Positions 1 to 6,903 of a DNA stretch of 13,198 nt are shown here, piece by piece. The DNA comes from Helicobacteraceae bacterium (lineage in GTDB: Bacteria > Campylobacterota > Campylobacteria > Campylobacterales > Helicobacteraceae). The stretch is from NCBI GenBank assembly GCA_029258405.1, contig JARHYY010000024.1, positions 1 through 13,198 of the forward strand, given 5' to 3'. A program made the position numbers and the translations under genes. Each line of letters starts with the position of its first letter. The first letter of the stretch is position 1. The notes beneath the pieces are model-generated. The model was not told the DNA's origin and searched no databases. It worked only from the letters and a program-made list of their open reading frames with translations.

Positions 1-120
1 TTTATATAGTGGAGTTAAGTAAGTTCTTTAAGGTTTATTCTGTTATTTGAATTTTTGGACTCTAAGGTTTATTGCTTGTTTGAGTTTTGAGGTTTGGGTA
101 TAGTATAATTGAGGGTTGTT
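1..120 (+). repeat. Left copy of long inverted repeat
   Basis: This copy is the reverse complement of 13048-13160. All aligned bases agree, with one 7-base gap: TTTGAG followed by TTTTGAG at about 79-91 here is a single unit in the right copy. The copy begins at the first base of the window, so its true left border is unknown and it may extend further out. Internally it contains two imperfect direct repeats of about 15 bases (TAAGGTTTATT at 29 and at 63, 34 bases apart) and a diverged third at about 89. No open reading frame of note runs through it. Its inner end carries a TATAAT box. The pairing is read directly; the function is unknown. Confidence 0.95.
104..109 (+). promoter_or_regulatory. 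Candidate -10 box in left repeat, facing inward
   Basis: TATAAT lies within TATAGTATAATTG, a good match to the Helicobacter sigma-80/sigma-70 -10 element. Transcription would start near 116, run straight into the G8 tract at 121-128 and on toward the 3' end of the minus-strand gene at 349, to which it would be antisense. No open frame of useful length follows, so any product would be a noncoding or antisense RNA. The motif is seen; its activity is inferred. Confidence 0.4.
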
Positions 121-348
121 GGGGGGGGTAGAGATAGTGTTTGTGGGAGGGCTAAAACTTATATATTGCTGATAACATTTTATTTTAGGTATGCATGTAT
201 ATAAGTGAGAGAGTTATATAGATATAAATAATATCTTAAGTATATATTATAATGTTTTAGAAATTAAATTTTTTGGGGTGAGAATGTTTAGGTTTTTGGG
301 GAAGTCTAGCGGGGATTCACAATTTTTAGATTTTAGTATTTACCTCTG
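121..348. other. G-rich then AT-rich spacer without genes
   Basis: This spacer opens with an uninterrupted run of eight G (121-128), followed by GGGAGGG (145-151). A second cluster of GGGG runs occurs at about 275-314. Such G-runs are conspicuous in a genome this AT-rich, and the first cluster could form a G-quadruplex with one long loop. A 7-bp AT-only inverted repeat lies at 198-204/214-220. I see no coding frame longer than a few codons and no clear intrinsic terminator for the gene ending at 349. Confidence 0.6.
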
Positions 349-1605
349 TTAATATTGTTCTTTATTGTAAAAAATATATATCTGGGTTTGTTCGTTTGTA
401 TGCTCTTGAATATCAAATTGAGCTGTTGTTTTTATGCCTTTTATGCTTAATGTTTGTGTATTGGCATTATAGGTATAATCTTTTACCTTGGCTTTTTGAG
501 CATTTGTATCTTTTATATGGAGTTTAATATTAAAATCATTATCATTAATAACTGCAAGTGCTCTTTTGTTGTCAAAAAGTGCTAATCCCTCCGCTTTTTC
601 TTTGTCCCATCCATATTGTCGTAAGTCAAGCACAAAATTTTTCTTGACAGTTTTTATATTATTTATACGGTTATATTCTAAATCCTCATTGTTTGGAATT
701 TCATCTGCATTTTTTAAATCTATTTTATAAATTAAATTTTGCATTATGCCCTTTTGTTTACCTTGCTCTATGACTAAAAAGCTCTCATTTTCAACAAAAA
801 CAATATCTCCTATTTTTGCATCAGAGTTCTTTTTGTAATCTTTATCGATGGGATAGGCATACATGGTGGTTTTTTTGCTTTGGGGGTTAAATTTAAGGAT
901 TCTAATATATGGTGATTGTCTGTTGTTAATGTCTAATACACTCTGCATGATGGCTATAATTTCGCCTTTATCATTAACTGTTATTCCTTCAAAACCTCTA
1001 TTAGGTATGCGATGGGATAGAATGCTTGGTAGCTTATTGCTTGGGGAATATTTTTCAAGGATATTTCCATGAGAATCAGTCTTGATAATGAAAGGACCAT
1101 ATTCATCACAAAGCCAAAAATTACCTTCTTTATCTCTTGTTATGCCTTCAGTATCTAGCCCATTTTCATCAGGTTCTATTTCTTTTAGGTCAAGATTTAA
1201 AGCTATTTCTTTTGTAGAGCCTATTTTGTCTTGAGGAATCACTCTACCGCTTATGTTTTGCCCATTATATTTTAATGTTGTATATGCTATTACTTTAGCA
1301 TTATGAGCATTGATTTGTATAATGGCTATATTTGGGACAAAATCAGGCATGGGGAAAAACTTACTCTCATATTTTTCTTGGTTTTTAATATAATGTGGGG
1401 CATCAAGATTAGGTCCTCTATCAGTAAGTCCATAAAATTCTATATTGCCATATTTATCTATACTCTTAAAGCTTAAGCCCGAACCATATCCTGCCGACAT
1501 AAAGGCATAAGGGAATTCTATTTTTGAAGTGTCTAAAGTAAATTTCTTCACTTCAAATGCATATGCATTTAAGACGAAAATAAATATAAGCATAATCCTA
1601 TTCAT
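349..1605 (-). CDS. Secreted phytase-like esterase domain protein
   Basis: This 418-residue protein belongs to the esterase-like activity of phytase family (Pfam PF13449 type), recognised from pattern memory. It has a short signal peptide: residues 1-16 end in NAYA, with a likely cut before FEVKK, so it should be exported to the periplasm. Family-like blocks include GYGSGLSF, YGLTDRGPNLDAP, EGITRDKEGNFWLCDEYGP, RGFEGITVNDKGEIIAIMQS and EGLALFDNKRALAVINDND, as expected of a six-bladed propeller with acidic metal-binding loops. The ATG is preceded by GAAGGA nine bases upstream. It is transcribed in the same direction as the thyX operon but separated by 158 bp with its own candidate promoter, so it is probably independent. 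The substrate is unknown, and phytate hydrolysis should not be assumed. Confidence 0.85.
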   Translation of the reverse strand: MNRIMLIFIFVLNAYAFEVKKFTLDTSKIEFPYAFMSAGYGSGLSFKSIDKYGNIEFYGLTDRGPNLDAPHYIKNQEKYESKFFPMPDFVPNIAIIQINAHNAKVIAYTTLKYNGQNISGRVIPQDKIGSTKEIALNLDLKEIEPDENGLDTEGITRDKEGNFWLCDEYGPFIIKTDSHGNILEKYSPSNKLPSILSHRIPNRGFEGITVNDKGEIIAIMQSVLDINNRQSPYIRILKFNPQSKKTTMYAYPIDKDYKKNSDAKIGDIVFVENESFLVIEQGKQKGIMQNLIYKIDLKNADEIPNNEDLEYNRINNIKTVKKNFVLDLRQYGWDKEKAEGLALFDNKRALAVINDNDFNIKLHIKDTNAQKAKVKDYTYNANTQTLSIKGIKTTAQFDIQEHTNEQTQIYIFYNKEQY

Positions 1606-1659
1606 CTCTTAATATCCTTCAATAAACTTGTTATATGTAATTTTGGCATATTATGGTTA

Positions 1660-1665
1660 ATTATA
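1660..1665 (-). promoter_or_regulatory. Candidate -10 box for the phytase-like gene
   Basis: On the minus strand the spacer between thyX and the phytase-like gene reads TATAAT at 1665-1660. This would place a start near 1653 and give a leader of about 48 bases. A small inverted repeat (GCTCT/AGAGC, 1672-1676 and 1680-1684) sits just upstream and could be a weak operator or the remains of a terminator. The region is AT-rich, so chance matches are easy. Confidence 0.35.
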
Positions 1666-1763
1666 TTTTATGCTCTCAAAGAGCTATGCTGTAAAAATGA
1701 AATTGACTTTTAAATGTTTTATAAGTATTTCTTAATATTGAGATAAAAATCTCACTGTTTTTG

Positions 1764-2411
1764 TTATTGTGATTCTAGTTGCATAAATGGTTTAAAGAGA
1801 AATTGATGCTCCTTTGGCAAAGCTTCATAAACTGAAAAAGCAAGTTCTTGAATCTCCCATAATGCCTTTTTAGAAGAACGAAGTGAGAGAAAATTTTGCA
1901 AACTTCGTGCATTAATACTCCATGTAAGCTCTGTACGATATGATTCTGGCATAGCAAATTTAGCAATATCATTGCTTATGCCATCGTTGAGAATTTCGCG
2001 TAAGTTTTCAAGGGCATAAATGCACATTCGATTAGTTTTTTCATTTTTAGTAAAAACAATGAATCTTTCTGCTCTTGTATAATTTTCATCATTAATAGGT
2101 AAAAAACTTTCCTCTTTTTTAAGCTCTTTAAGGGTGTATCGAGATGACTTTACACTTAAAGAAGCCATTCTATGTCTTGCAAGCTCTTGCAAGCAAGCAC
2201 GACTAATACCTTGTATATAAAAGCTATAAAACAAATGCTCTAGAGTGCTTGAATGGCGATATCTATTGCCCACCTTATCAATTAAATCACAATCTTTTTC
2301 TCCTCCGAAATCACCTTTATCAAAACTCTGCCAACATGTGCGAATTGCATGGGAACATACCGATAATGGTGTAAAGTGCATTAATGTAACCTTTAAATAT
2401 TGATTAAGCAT
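1764..2411 (-). CDS. thyX: Flavin-dependent thymidylate synthase ThyX
   Basis: ThyX makes dTMP from dUMP using methylenetetrahydrofolate, FAD and NAD(P)H. It replaces ThyA in most Helicobacter and Campylobacter. The signature RHRxxSxxxxSxRY is present as RHRMASLSVKSSRY at residues 79-92. The C-terminal block with NARSLQNFLSLR, which helps bind dUMP, is also present. I place the start at the ATG at 2411, giving 215 residues, close to the usual length. A strong GGGAGGAG ribosome site lies six bases upstream. The reading frame remains open upstream to 2456, but that extension lies inside pglF and has no family similarity. The ATG overlaps the pglF stop by eight bases, so translation is coupled and thyX is the last gene of the pgl operon. 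This is a metabolically unrelated but clearly cotranscribed gene. Confidence 0.97.
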   Translation of the reverse strand: MLNQYLKVTLMHFTPLSVCSHAIRTCWQSFDKGDFGGEKDCDLIDKVGNRYRHSSTLEHLFYSFYIQGISRACLQELARHRMASLSVKSSRYTLKELKKEESFLPINDENYTRAERFIVFTKNEKTNRMCIYALENLREILNDGISNDIAKFAMPESYRTELTWSINARSLQNFLSLRSSKKALWEIQELAFSVYEALPKEHQFLFKPFMQLESQ

Positions 2412-4236
2412 TTTGCACTCCTCCCTTGTTTTCTTGATGGTTAAATTCTGCCACAATTTCCTTAAGTTTGGCTATATAGTTATGTGCATTGAGTAACTCA
2501 TTTATATCGTAATTGAGCTTTGAAATAGGGTAGGGTGTTGGTTTGGCAACATGGATAGAATCATATTGTGTTTTTTCTTCAGAATCATCAATGAGCAATT
2601 CTTCATAAAGTTTTTCACCCGGTCTTAAGCCACTAAAAACAATTTTAACTTCATTTTCTTTGCGATAGAGCTTGAGCATATTTTTAGCTAAATCAACGAT
2701 TTTTACAGGAGAGCCCATATCAAGAATAAAAATTTCTCCTCCTTGAGCTATTGAGGCAGCTTGGAGCACAAGCCTACATGCTTCAGGAATGAGCATAAAA
2801 TAACGCGTAATTTCTGGATGGGTTACAGTAATTGGTCCTCCTTGTGCAATTTGTGCTTTAAATTTTGGTACGACACTGCCGCTACTCCCTAAGACATTAC
2901 CAAACCTTACAGCAACTACCTCGCTTTTTTTTGGGTCTATATTTTGTGCATAAAGCTCCACTATTCTCTTAGTTGCACCCATTACATTTGTTGGGCGAAC
3001 AGCTTTATCTGTGGATATAATGACAATTTTGGGTATTTGAGCTTCAATAGCACAGTCAATCACATTTTTACTGCCTACAATATTATTTTCTATTGCACTT
3101 AGCATATTTGCTTCACATAAAGGTACATGTTTGTATGCTGCTGCATGCAATAAAATATCAGGCTTGAATATTGTGAAAATTTCTAAAAGTCGCTCTTTTT
3201 CTAAAATACTTACCATGATAGGTACAACATTATCCTGCCCCATTTCTTCTGTTATGGCATAAAGATTATATTCACTATGATCAATTAAAATAAGTTGCTT
3301 TGCCCCAAAGGCTTTACATTGTCTTGCAATTTCACTTCCTATGCTGCCCCCACCGCCAGTAATGAGTACTGTTTTATTAGCGATAAAACTTTGTATAAGG
3401 TTTTTATCAAGGTCTTTTACGGGACGAGAGAGCAGGTCTTCTATTGATATATCTTTAAGCGGTTCTTTGATATTTGATTCTTCGCTTAAAGTGGTTGCTA
3501 TTTTAATATCAGTTAGCCCTAAAGAATCTAATTGCTTGAAGACATCTTCTAATGGTGGTTTAGCAAAGTCTTTGGTGAGAATGGCACTGGTAATTTTGTG
3601 CTTTTTTATAAGTTCTTCAGCGGCAGAAAGAGGGTAGATTCGTAAATTGCTAATATAGCTCCCCCAAGAAGCTCTTTTATGCTCAATAATGGCTACGGGG
3701 TCATATGGAATATCCCCACTTAATGCACTTTTTATTACATTTGCTGCTTGCATGCCACCACCAAAAATAAGAGTGTTTTTAGGGGAATGTTTAGGAACAT
3801 TTTCTAAATAAATCCTCTTAGAAACTCTTATAAATCCAATAAAAATACTTGAAATCACAAAATCAACTATCACGACACTTAAAGGGAGGTATTCAAAAAA
3901 ATCGAAGATAACAAACAAGAGCACAAAAAGGGCATAGGCAATACTATGAGCATAAAGTATTTTAACAGCTTCACTTAAACCAAAAAAGCTCCATGGAACA
4001 AGATATACCCTAAACACAAAGAGCATGGCAACCTTAAGAGCAATGAGGAAAATAAATGAAAGAATAATATTACCATTAAACTCTAAAGGCACTTCAAAGC
4101 TGTAGCGAAGATTGTAGGAAAATGTAAGGGTAAGATAAGAGCACATAATATCTACACAGAGAAAAAATAATGTCCTCTTTACATTACTTGGGCGCAATAG
4201 GCGTACTAATAATCGAGAGTAGAATACTCTTTTCAT
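2404..4236 (-). CDS. pglF: Membrane UDP-GlcNAc 4,6-dehydratase PglF
   Basis: PglF catalyses the first step to UDP-diNAc-bacillosamine: NAD-dependent 4,6-dehydration of UDP-GlcNAc to the 4-keto-6-deoxy sugar. The 610-residue protein has four membrane segments at roughly 21-41, 58-80, 93-113 and 117-137. A nucleotide-binding-like domain follows (LIFGGG near 157), and then the catalytic short-chain dehydrogenase domain, with the NAD loop GGGGSIGSE at 294-302. The active-site stretch STDKAVRPTNVMGATKR (408-424) has Thr409, Asp410 and Lys411, and Met419 in the usual tyrosine position followed by Lys423. This is as known for C. jejuni PglF. The ATG overlaps the pglE stop as ATGA, so translation is coupled. 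The length agrees with the membrane-bound family. A close homologue serving another nucleotide sugar is possible, but the neighbours favour PglF. Confidence 0.93.
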   Translation of the reverse strand: MKRVFYSRLLVRLLRPSNVKRTLFFLCVDIMCSYLTLTFSYNLRYSFEVPLEFNGNIILSFIFLIALKVAMLFVFRVYLVPWSFFGLSEAVKILYAHSIAYALFVLLFVIFDFFEYLPLSVVIVDFVISSIFIGFIRVSKRIYLENVPKHSPKNTLIFGGGMQAANVIKSALSGDIPYDPVAIIEHKRASWGSYISNLRIYPLSAAEELIKKHKITSAILTKDFAKPPLEDVFKQLDSLGLTDIKIATTLSEESNIKEPLKDISIEDLLSRPVKDLDKNLIQSFIANKTVLITGGGGSIGSEIARQCKAFGAKQLILIDHSEYNLYAITEEMGQDNVVPIMVSILEKERLLEIFTIFKPDILLHAAAYKHVPLCEANMLSAIENNIVGSKNVIDCAIEAQIPKIVIISTDKAVRPTNVMGATKRIVELYAQNIDPKKSEVVAVRFGNVLGSSGSVVPKFKAQIAQGGPITVTHPEITRYFMLIPEACRLVLQAASIAQGGEIFILDMGSPVKIVDLAKNMLKLYRKENEVKIVFSGLRPGEKLYEELLIDDSEEKTQYDSIHVAKPTPYPISKLNYDINELLNAHNYIAKLKEIVAEFNHQENKGGVQNA

Positions 4237-5345
4237 GATTTTCTTATAATATCTTTAAGTATGTCAGCAACGAAGCAAACCTGCTCTTTATTCATTGCCC
4301 CTCCGCTTGGCAAACAAAGCCCATGTAAAAAAAGCTCCTCACTAGTGCCATCAATAACTTTTTGTGTATCTGTAAAAAGCGGTTGTAAATGCATGGGTTT
4401 CCATAATGGACGCGTTTCGATATTGTGTTTTTCAAACAGCTCTACTACAGTCTTGGGGTTGATATGTGCAGGAAGTTTTATGGTGCTTAACCACCTATTG
4501 CCCCTTGTGTTTGGAAGTTCGGGCATAAATTCTATGTGACATCCTTCAAGTTCTTGTGCATACCATTCAAAAATTTGCCTCCTTTTAAGCACCCTTTGTT
4601 CAAGTACCTCCATTTGCCCTACGCCAATAGCAGCTAAAATATTGCTTAAGCGGTAGTTGTAACCATAAGTATTATGCTCATAATGTATAAATGGTTCTTT
4701 TGCCTGTGTGCTTAAAAAACGAGCTTGCTCTATAAAGTCCTTATATGGAGAGAGTAGCATGCCCCCACCGCTTGTTGTAATAATTTTATTGCCATTAAAT
4801 GAAAAAACTCCAAAATCTCCAAATGTGCCGCTACTTTTATTATGATAGAAAGCACCAAGAGATTCAGCAGCATCTTCAATAAGTATGATATTTTCATTGC
4901 GACAAATTTCAATTATTTCTTGCAGTTGGGCACATTGCCCATAGAGATGCGTTAGTATTAATGCTTTTGGAGGTTTCTTGAGCATAGTAAGAGCTTTTTT
5001 AAGCAAAAGAGGAGAAAGATTCCATGAGTTATCGCTATCAATAAAAACAGGCTCTGCCTTTTGGTATAAAATAGCAGCAACAGAACCAATAAAGGTAAAA
5101 CTGCTTGCTAATACTATATCACCAGCCCTTACGCCTGTTACACGCAGAGCTAAATGCAAGGCAGCTGTTCCGCTACTTAAAGCAAGGGCATGAGAGCATT
5201 GTGTATAACTTTTAATAGATTCTTCAAATCGATCAACAAAAGCACCTAAAGGGGCTATATAGTTGCTCTCAAATACTTGTTTAATATAATTTTGCTCATT
5301 GCCCCCCATTTCTGGAGGTGAGAGAAATATTCTGTTTTTATTCAT
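4233..5345 (-). CDS. pglE: PLP-dependent UDP-4-keto sugar aminotransferase PglE
   Basis: PglE transfers an amino group, normally from glutamate, to C4 of the keto sugar made by PglF, giving UDP-4-amino-4,6-dideoxy-GlcNAc. It is a fold type I enzyme of the DegT/DnrJ/EryC1 family, of normal length at 370 residues. Visible family marks are the phosphate-binding SSGTAALHLAL (57-67), IEDAAESLGA (156-165) with Asp158 for the pyridine nitrogen, and SFNGNKIITTSGGG (182-195) with Lys187 as the Schiff-base lysine. The ATG at 5345 follows AAGGAA by four bases, and this ribosome site overlaps the stop codon of the upstream pglC-pglD gene (gap of eight bases). It shares a four-base ATGA overlap with pglF downstream. 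The protein is presumably cytoplasmic. Confidence 0.93.
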   Translation of the reverse strand: MNKNRIFLSPPEMGGNEQNYIKQVFESNYIAPLGAFVDRFEESIKSYTQCSHALALSSGTAALHLALRVTGVRAGDIVLASSFTFIGSVAAILYQKAEPVFIDSDNSWNLSPLLLKKALTMLKKPPKALILTHLYGQCAQLQEIIEICRNENIILIEDAAESLGAFYHNKSSGTFGDFGVFSFNGNKIITTSGGGMLLSPYKDFIEQARFLSTQAKEPFIHYEHNTYGYNYRLSNILAAIGVGQMEVLEQRVLKRRQIFEWYAQELEGCHIEFMPELPNTRGNRWLSTIKLPAHINPKTVVELFEKHNIETRPLWKPMHLQPLFTDTQKVIDGTSEELFLHGLCLPSGGAMNKEQVCFVADILKDIIRKS

Positions 5346-5353
5346 TATGTTCC

Positions 5354-6571
5354 TTATAATTCTCGTTTTGCAGGGTTACCTACAACAATTTTATTATTTG
5401 CTATAGGTGCAACAACAACCGCTCCAGCACCCACTATAACATTTTTTCCAATGCTCATGAGTTCTTTTACTACACTGCCCGCACCAATATGGCTGCAGCT
5501 ACCCACTTTTACGCCCCCAGCCAAAGTAGCATGAGGGGCAATATGTGCAAATTGCTCAATGTGATTATCATGCTCAACAATTGCACCGCTATTAATGATT
5601 ACTCCTTCTTGAATAAAGGCATCAGCATTTACAATCGCTCCAGCACAAACAACAACAGCTTCGGCTATATAAGCATTTTGAGCAACAATAGCACAAGAGT
5701 GTATAAGGGCAGGAAAGCTATAGCCCTTGGGCTTTAGCCTTTTGTAGAGCTCTTGGCGAATGGCATTATTCCCTATGGCGATAAAAACGGTTTGAATACC
5801 TTTTTTACTTAAAAATTCCTCTTCTGTTATAGTATTTAAATTTAAAAAGGTTTTTGGCTCTTTATCAATGGCATATACAATATCATAACCTCGCATTTGG
5901 GCAATATCAGCTACTACCTTTGCGTGCCCCCCAGCACCATAAATGGCTGCTCTAAAATGACTGCCTTCAAATTTTTCTGCTGTGGCTTGTCCTTGTGCAT
6001 TTTGTGCATTAATTCCTTCACGAATCAAAACTTTCTTGACAGTGAGCAAAGCTATTTGAATATCAAGAGCTAAGGATATATTTTCAACATATGTTATATC
6101 AAAATTTAATTTATCTTCCCATGTTATGGCGTTTCGCCCATTTACTTGTGCTAAGCCTGTTATGCCGGGCTTTACATCATGTCTTCTTTGCTCTCTTGTG
6201 CTGTAGAGTTCCATATATTCAGGCAAAAGAGGGCGAGGACCTATAAAGCTCATATCACCTTTGAGCACATTAAAAAGCTGCGGGAGCTCATCAAGAGAGC
6301 TTTTGCGTATCCATTTTCCAACAGAGCATAATCGTTGCTCATCGGGCAATAAATTGCCTTCATCATCAACAGCATAGCTCATAGTGCGAAATTTGTAAAT
6401 AGTGAATATTATGCCATCTTTCCCCGGTCTCTTTTGTGTAAAAATAACAGGAGACCCTATTTTATAGCGAATAAAGATTGCACACATAAGCATAATAGGA
6501 GCAAAAGCCACAAGCAAACAGAGTGCAAAAAATCTATCAGCAAAAGGCTTAAAATAATTTACATAAAACAT
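5354..6571 (-). CDS. pglC-pglD: Fused PglC phosphoglycosyltransferase and PglD acetyltransferase
   Basis: This is one 405-residue protein carrying two functions that are separate genes in C. jejuni. Residues 1-204 are a PglC-type phosphoglycosyltransferase, which moves phospho-diNAc-bacillosamine onto undecaprenyl phosphate. It has a membrane-inserted N-terminal helix (about 12-34), YKFRTM, the catalytic pair Asp94-Glu95 in SSLDELPQLFNVLKGDMSF, GPRPLL, and PGITGLAQVNGRN. Residues 206-405 are a PglD-type acetyltransferase that acetylates the 4-amino group: a YGAGGHAKVVADI nucleotide-sugar-binding fold, the probable catalytic base His334 in EHDNH, and a left-handed beta-helix of hexapeptide repeats ending GNPAKREL. 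The domain order matches Neisseria PglB. The start is taken at the ATG at 6571, which aligns with PglC; an in-frame TTG at 6583 would add four residues. This is the first gene of the pgl-thyX operon. Confidence 0.93.
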   Translation of the reverse strand: MFYVNYFKPFADRFFALCLLVAFAPIMLMCAIFIRYKIGSPVIFTQKRPGKDGIIFTIYKFRTMSYAVDDEGNLLPDEQRLCSVGKWIRKSSLDELPQLFNVLKGDMSFIGPRPLLPEYMELYSTREQRRHDVKPGITGLAQVNGRNAITWEDKLNFDITYVENISLALDIQIALLTVKKVLIREGINAQNAQGQATAEKFEGSHFRAAIYGAGGHAKVVADIAQMRGYDIVYAIDKEPKTFLNLNTITEEEFLSKKGIQTVFIAIGNNAIRQELYKRLKPKGYSFPALIHSCAIVAQNAYIAEAVVVCAGAIVNADAFIQEGVIINSGAIVEHDNHIEQFAHIAPHATLAGGVKVGSCSHIGAGSVVKELMSIGKNVIVGAGAVVVAPIANNKIVVGNPAKREL

Positions 6572-6590
6572 GAAAATCCACAAAATTTAT

Positions 6591-6596
6591 AGTATA
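6591..6596 (-). promoter_or_regulatory. Candidate -10 box for the pgl-thyX operon
   Basis: On the minus strand TATACT (6596-6591) lies about 20 bases upstream of the pglC-pglD ATG. This would start transcription near 6585 with a very short leader that still includes a weak GTGGA ribosome site. It is divergent from the promoter at 6688-6693, with about 90 bp between the two boxes. The motif is seen; its use is inferred. Confidence 0.45.
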
Positions 6597-6684
6597 AATA
6601 AAAGCTTATTGATTTATTGTACTTGAATATAGCTAACAAAAAGCAAAGCACAAATACAGAATATGAATAAATATTCTTTTATTT

Positions 6685-6693
6685 TGATATAAT
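6685..6693 (+). promoter_or_regulatory. Extended -10 promoter of the acidic-protein/aguB operon
   Basis: TGATATAAT is a perfect extended -10 element (TGN followed by TATAAT), predicting a start near 6700 and a 24-base leader to the ATG at 6724. It argues against the upstream ATG at 6697, which would sit at or before the start of the RNA. A 6-6-6 dyad GAATAT/ATATTC (6659-6664 and 6671-6676) covers roughly -41 to -24 and could be an operator, though at this AT content chance is possible. Confidence 0.65.
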
Positions 6694-6723
6694 GCCATGA
6701 GAATTATTTTAAGGAAGCAAAGC

Positions 6724-6903
6724 ATGGATAAGTATAGCGATTATGATGATATGAATATAGAAGAAGATGATGAGGATTTTTCTTCTGATGATAACTATAA
6801 TGATAATGATTCACATGGAGAACATTCTTCTTATCTCTATGATGATGATGATTATGATGATGGGAGCAGTGAATATAATGATGAGTATGAAGAGGAGTAT
6901 TAG
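6724..6903 (+). CDS. Small, extremely acidic Tyr-rich protein
   Basis: I do not recognise this 59-residue protein. By my count 27 of 59 residues are Asp or Glu, nine are Tyr, and only one is Lys, so the net charge is near -26. It has clusters such as DDDDYDD, ends EYEEEY, and contains no hydrophobic core or membrane segment, so it is probably disordered. Reasons to believe it is translated are an extended -10 promoter 24 bases upstream of the ATG, an AAGGAAG ribosome site seven bases before it, and a stop codon directly abutting the TTG start of aguB, whose ribosome site lies within its last codons. Coupled translation with aguB is therefore likely. The many GAT codons form a trinucleotide-rich tract that could change in length without breaking the frame. 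Metal binding, polyamine or basic-protein binding are guesses only. Confidence 0.7.
   Translation: MDKYSDYDDMNIEEDDEDFSSDDNYNDNDSHGEHSSYLYDDDDYDDGSSEYNDEYEEEY
6892..6897 (+). promoter_or_regulatory. Ribosome site deciding the TTG start of aguB
   Basis: GAGGAG, formed by Glu codons at the end of the acidic-protein gene, lies six bases before the TTG at 6904. No ATG or GTG occurs near the expected N-terminus of AguB, so this site supports the TTG start and ties aguB translation to the preceding gene. Confidence 0.65.

Noticed and set aside
232..242. TATCTTAAGTA shared between the left spacer and the queF hairpin arm
   Set aside because: It is a short AT-rich palindromic 11-mer and the flanks diverge quickly; chance is a sufficient explanation.
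863..1072. Opposite-strand frames within the phytase-like, pgl and nusA genes
   Set aside because: They overlap genes with clear family motifs, lack ribosome sites and have implausible compositions, so they are shadows of the real genes.
1739..1754. TGAGAT-AAAA-ATCTCA hairpin as the thyX terminator
   Set aside because: On the minus strand the hairpin is followed by ATATTAAGAA with no T-run, so it does not look like an intrinsic terminator in the needed direction.
2412..2456. Upstream extension of thyX to 2456
   Set aside because: The added 15 residues lie inside pglF and lack family similarity, while the ATG at 2411 has a very strong ribosome site.
6572..6583. TTG start of the pglC-pglD fusion at 6583
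   Set aside because: The ATG at 6571 aligns with the PglC N-terminus and needs no rare start; the candidate transcription start near 6585 would leave no leader for the TTG.
6697..6723. ATG at 6697 as start of the acidic protein
   Set aside because: It lies at or before the transcription start predicted from TGATATAAT and has no ribosome site, whereas ATG 6724 has AAGGAAG.
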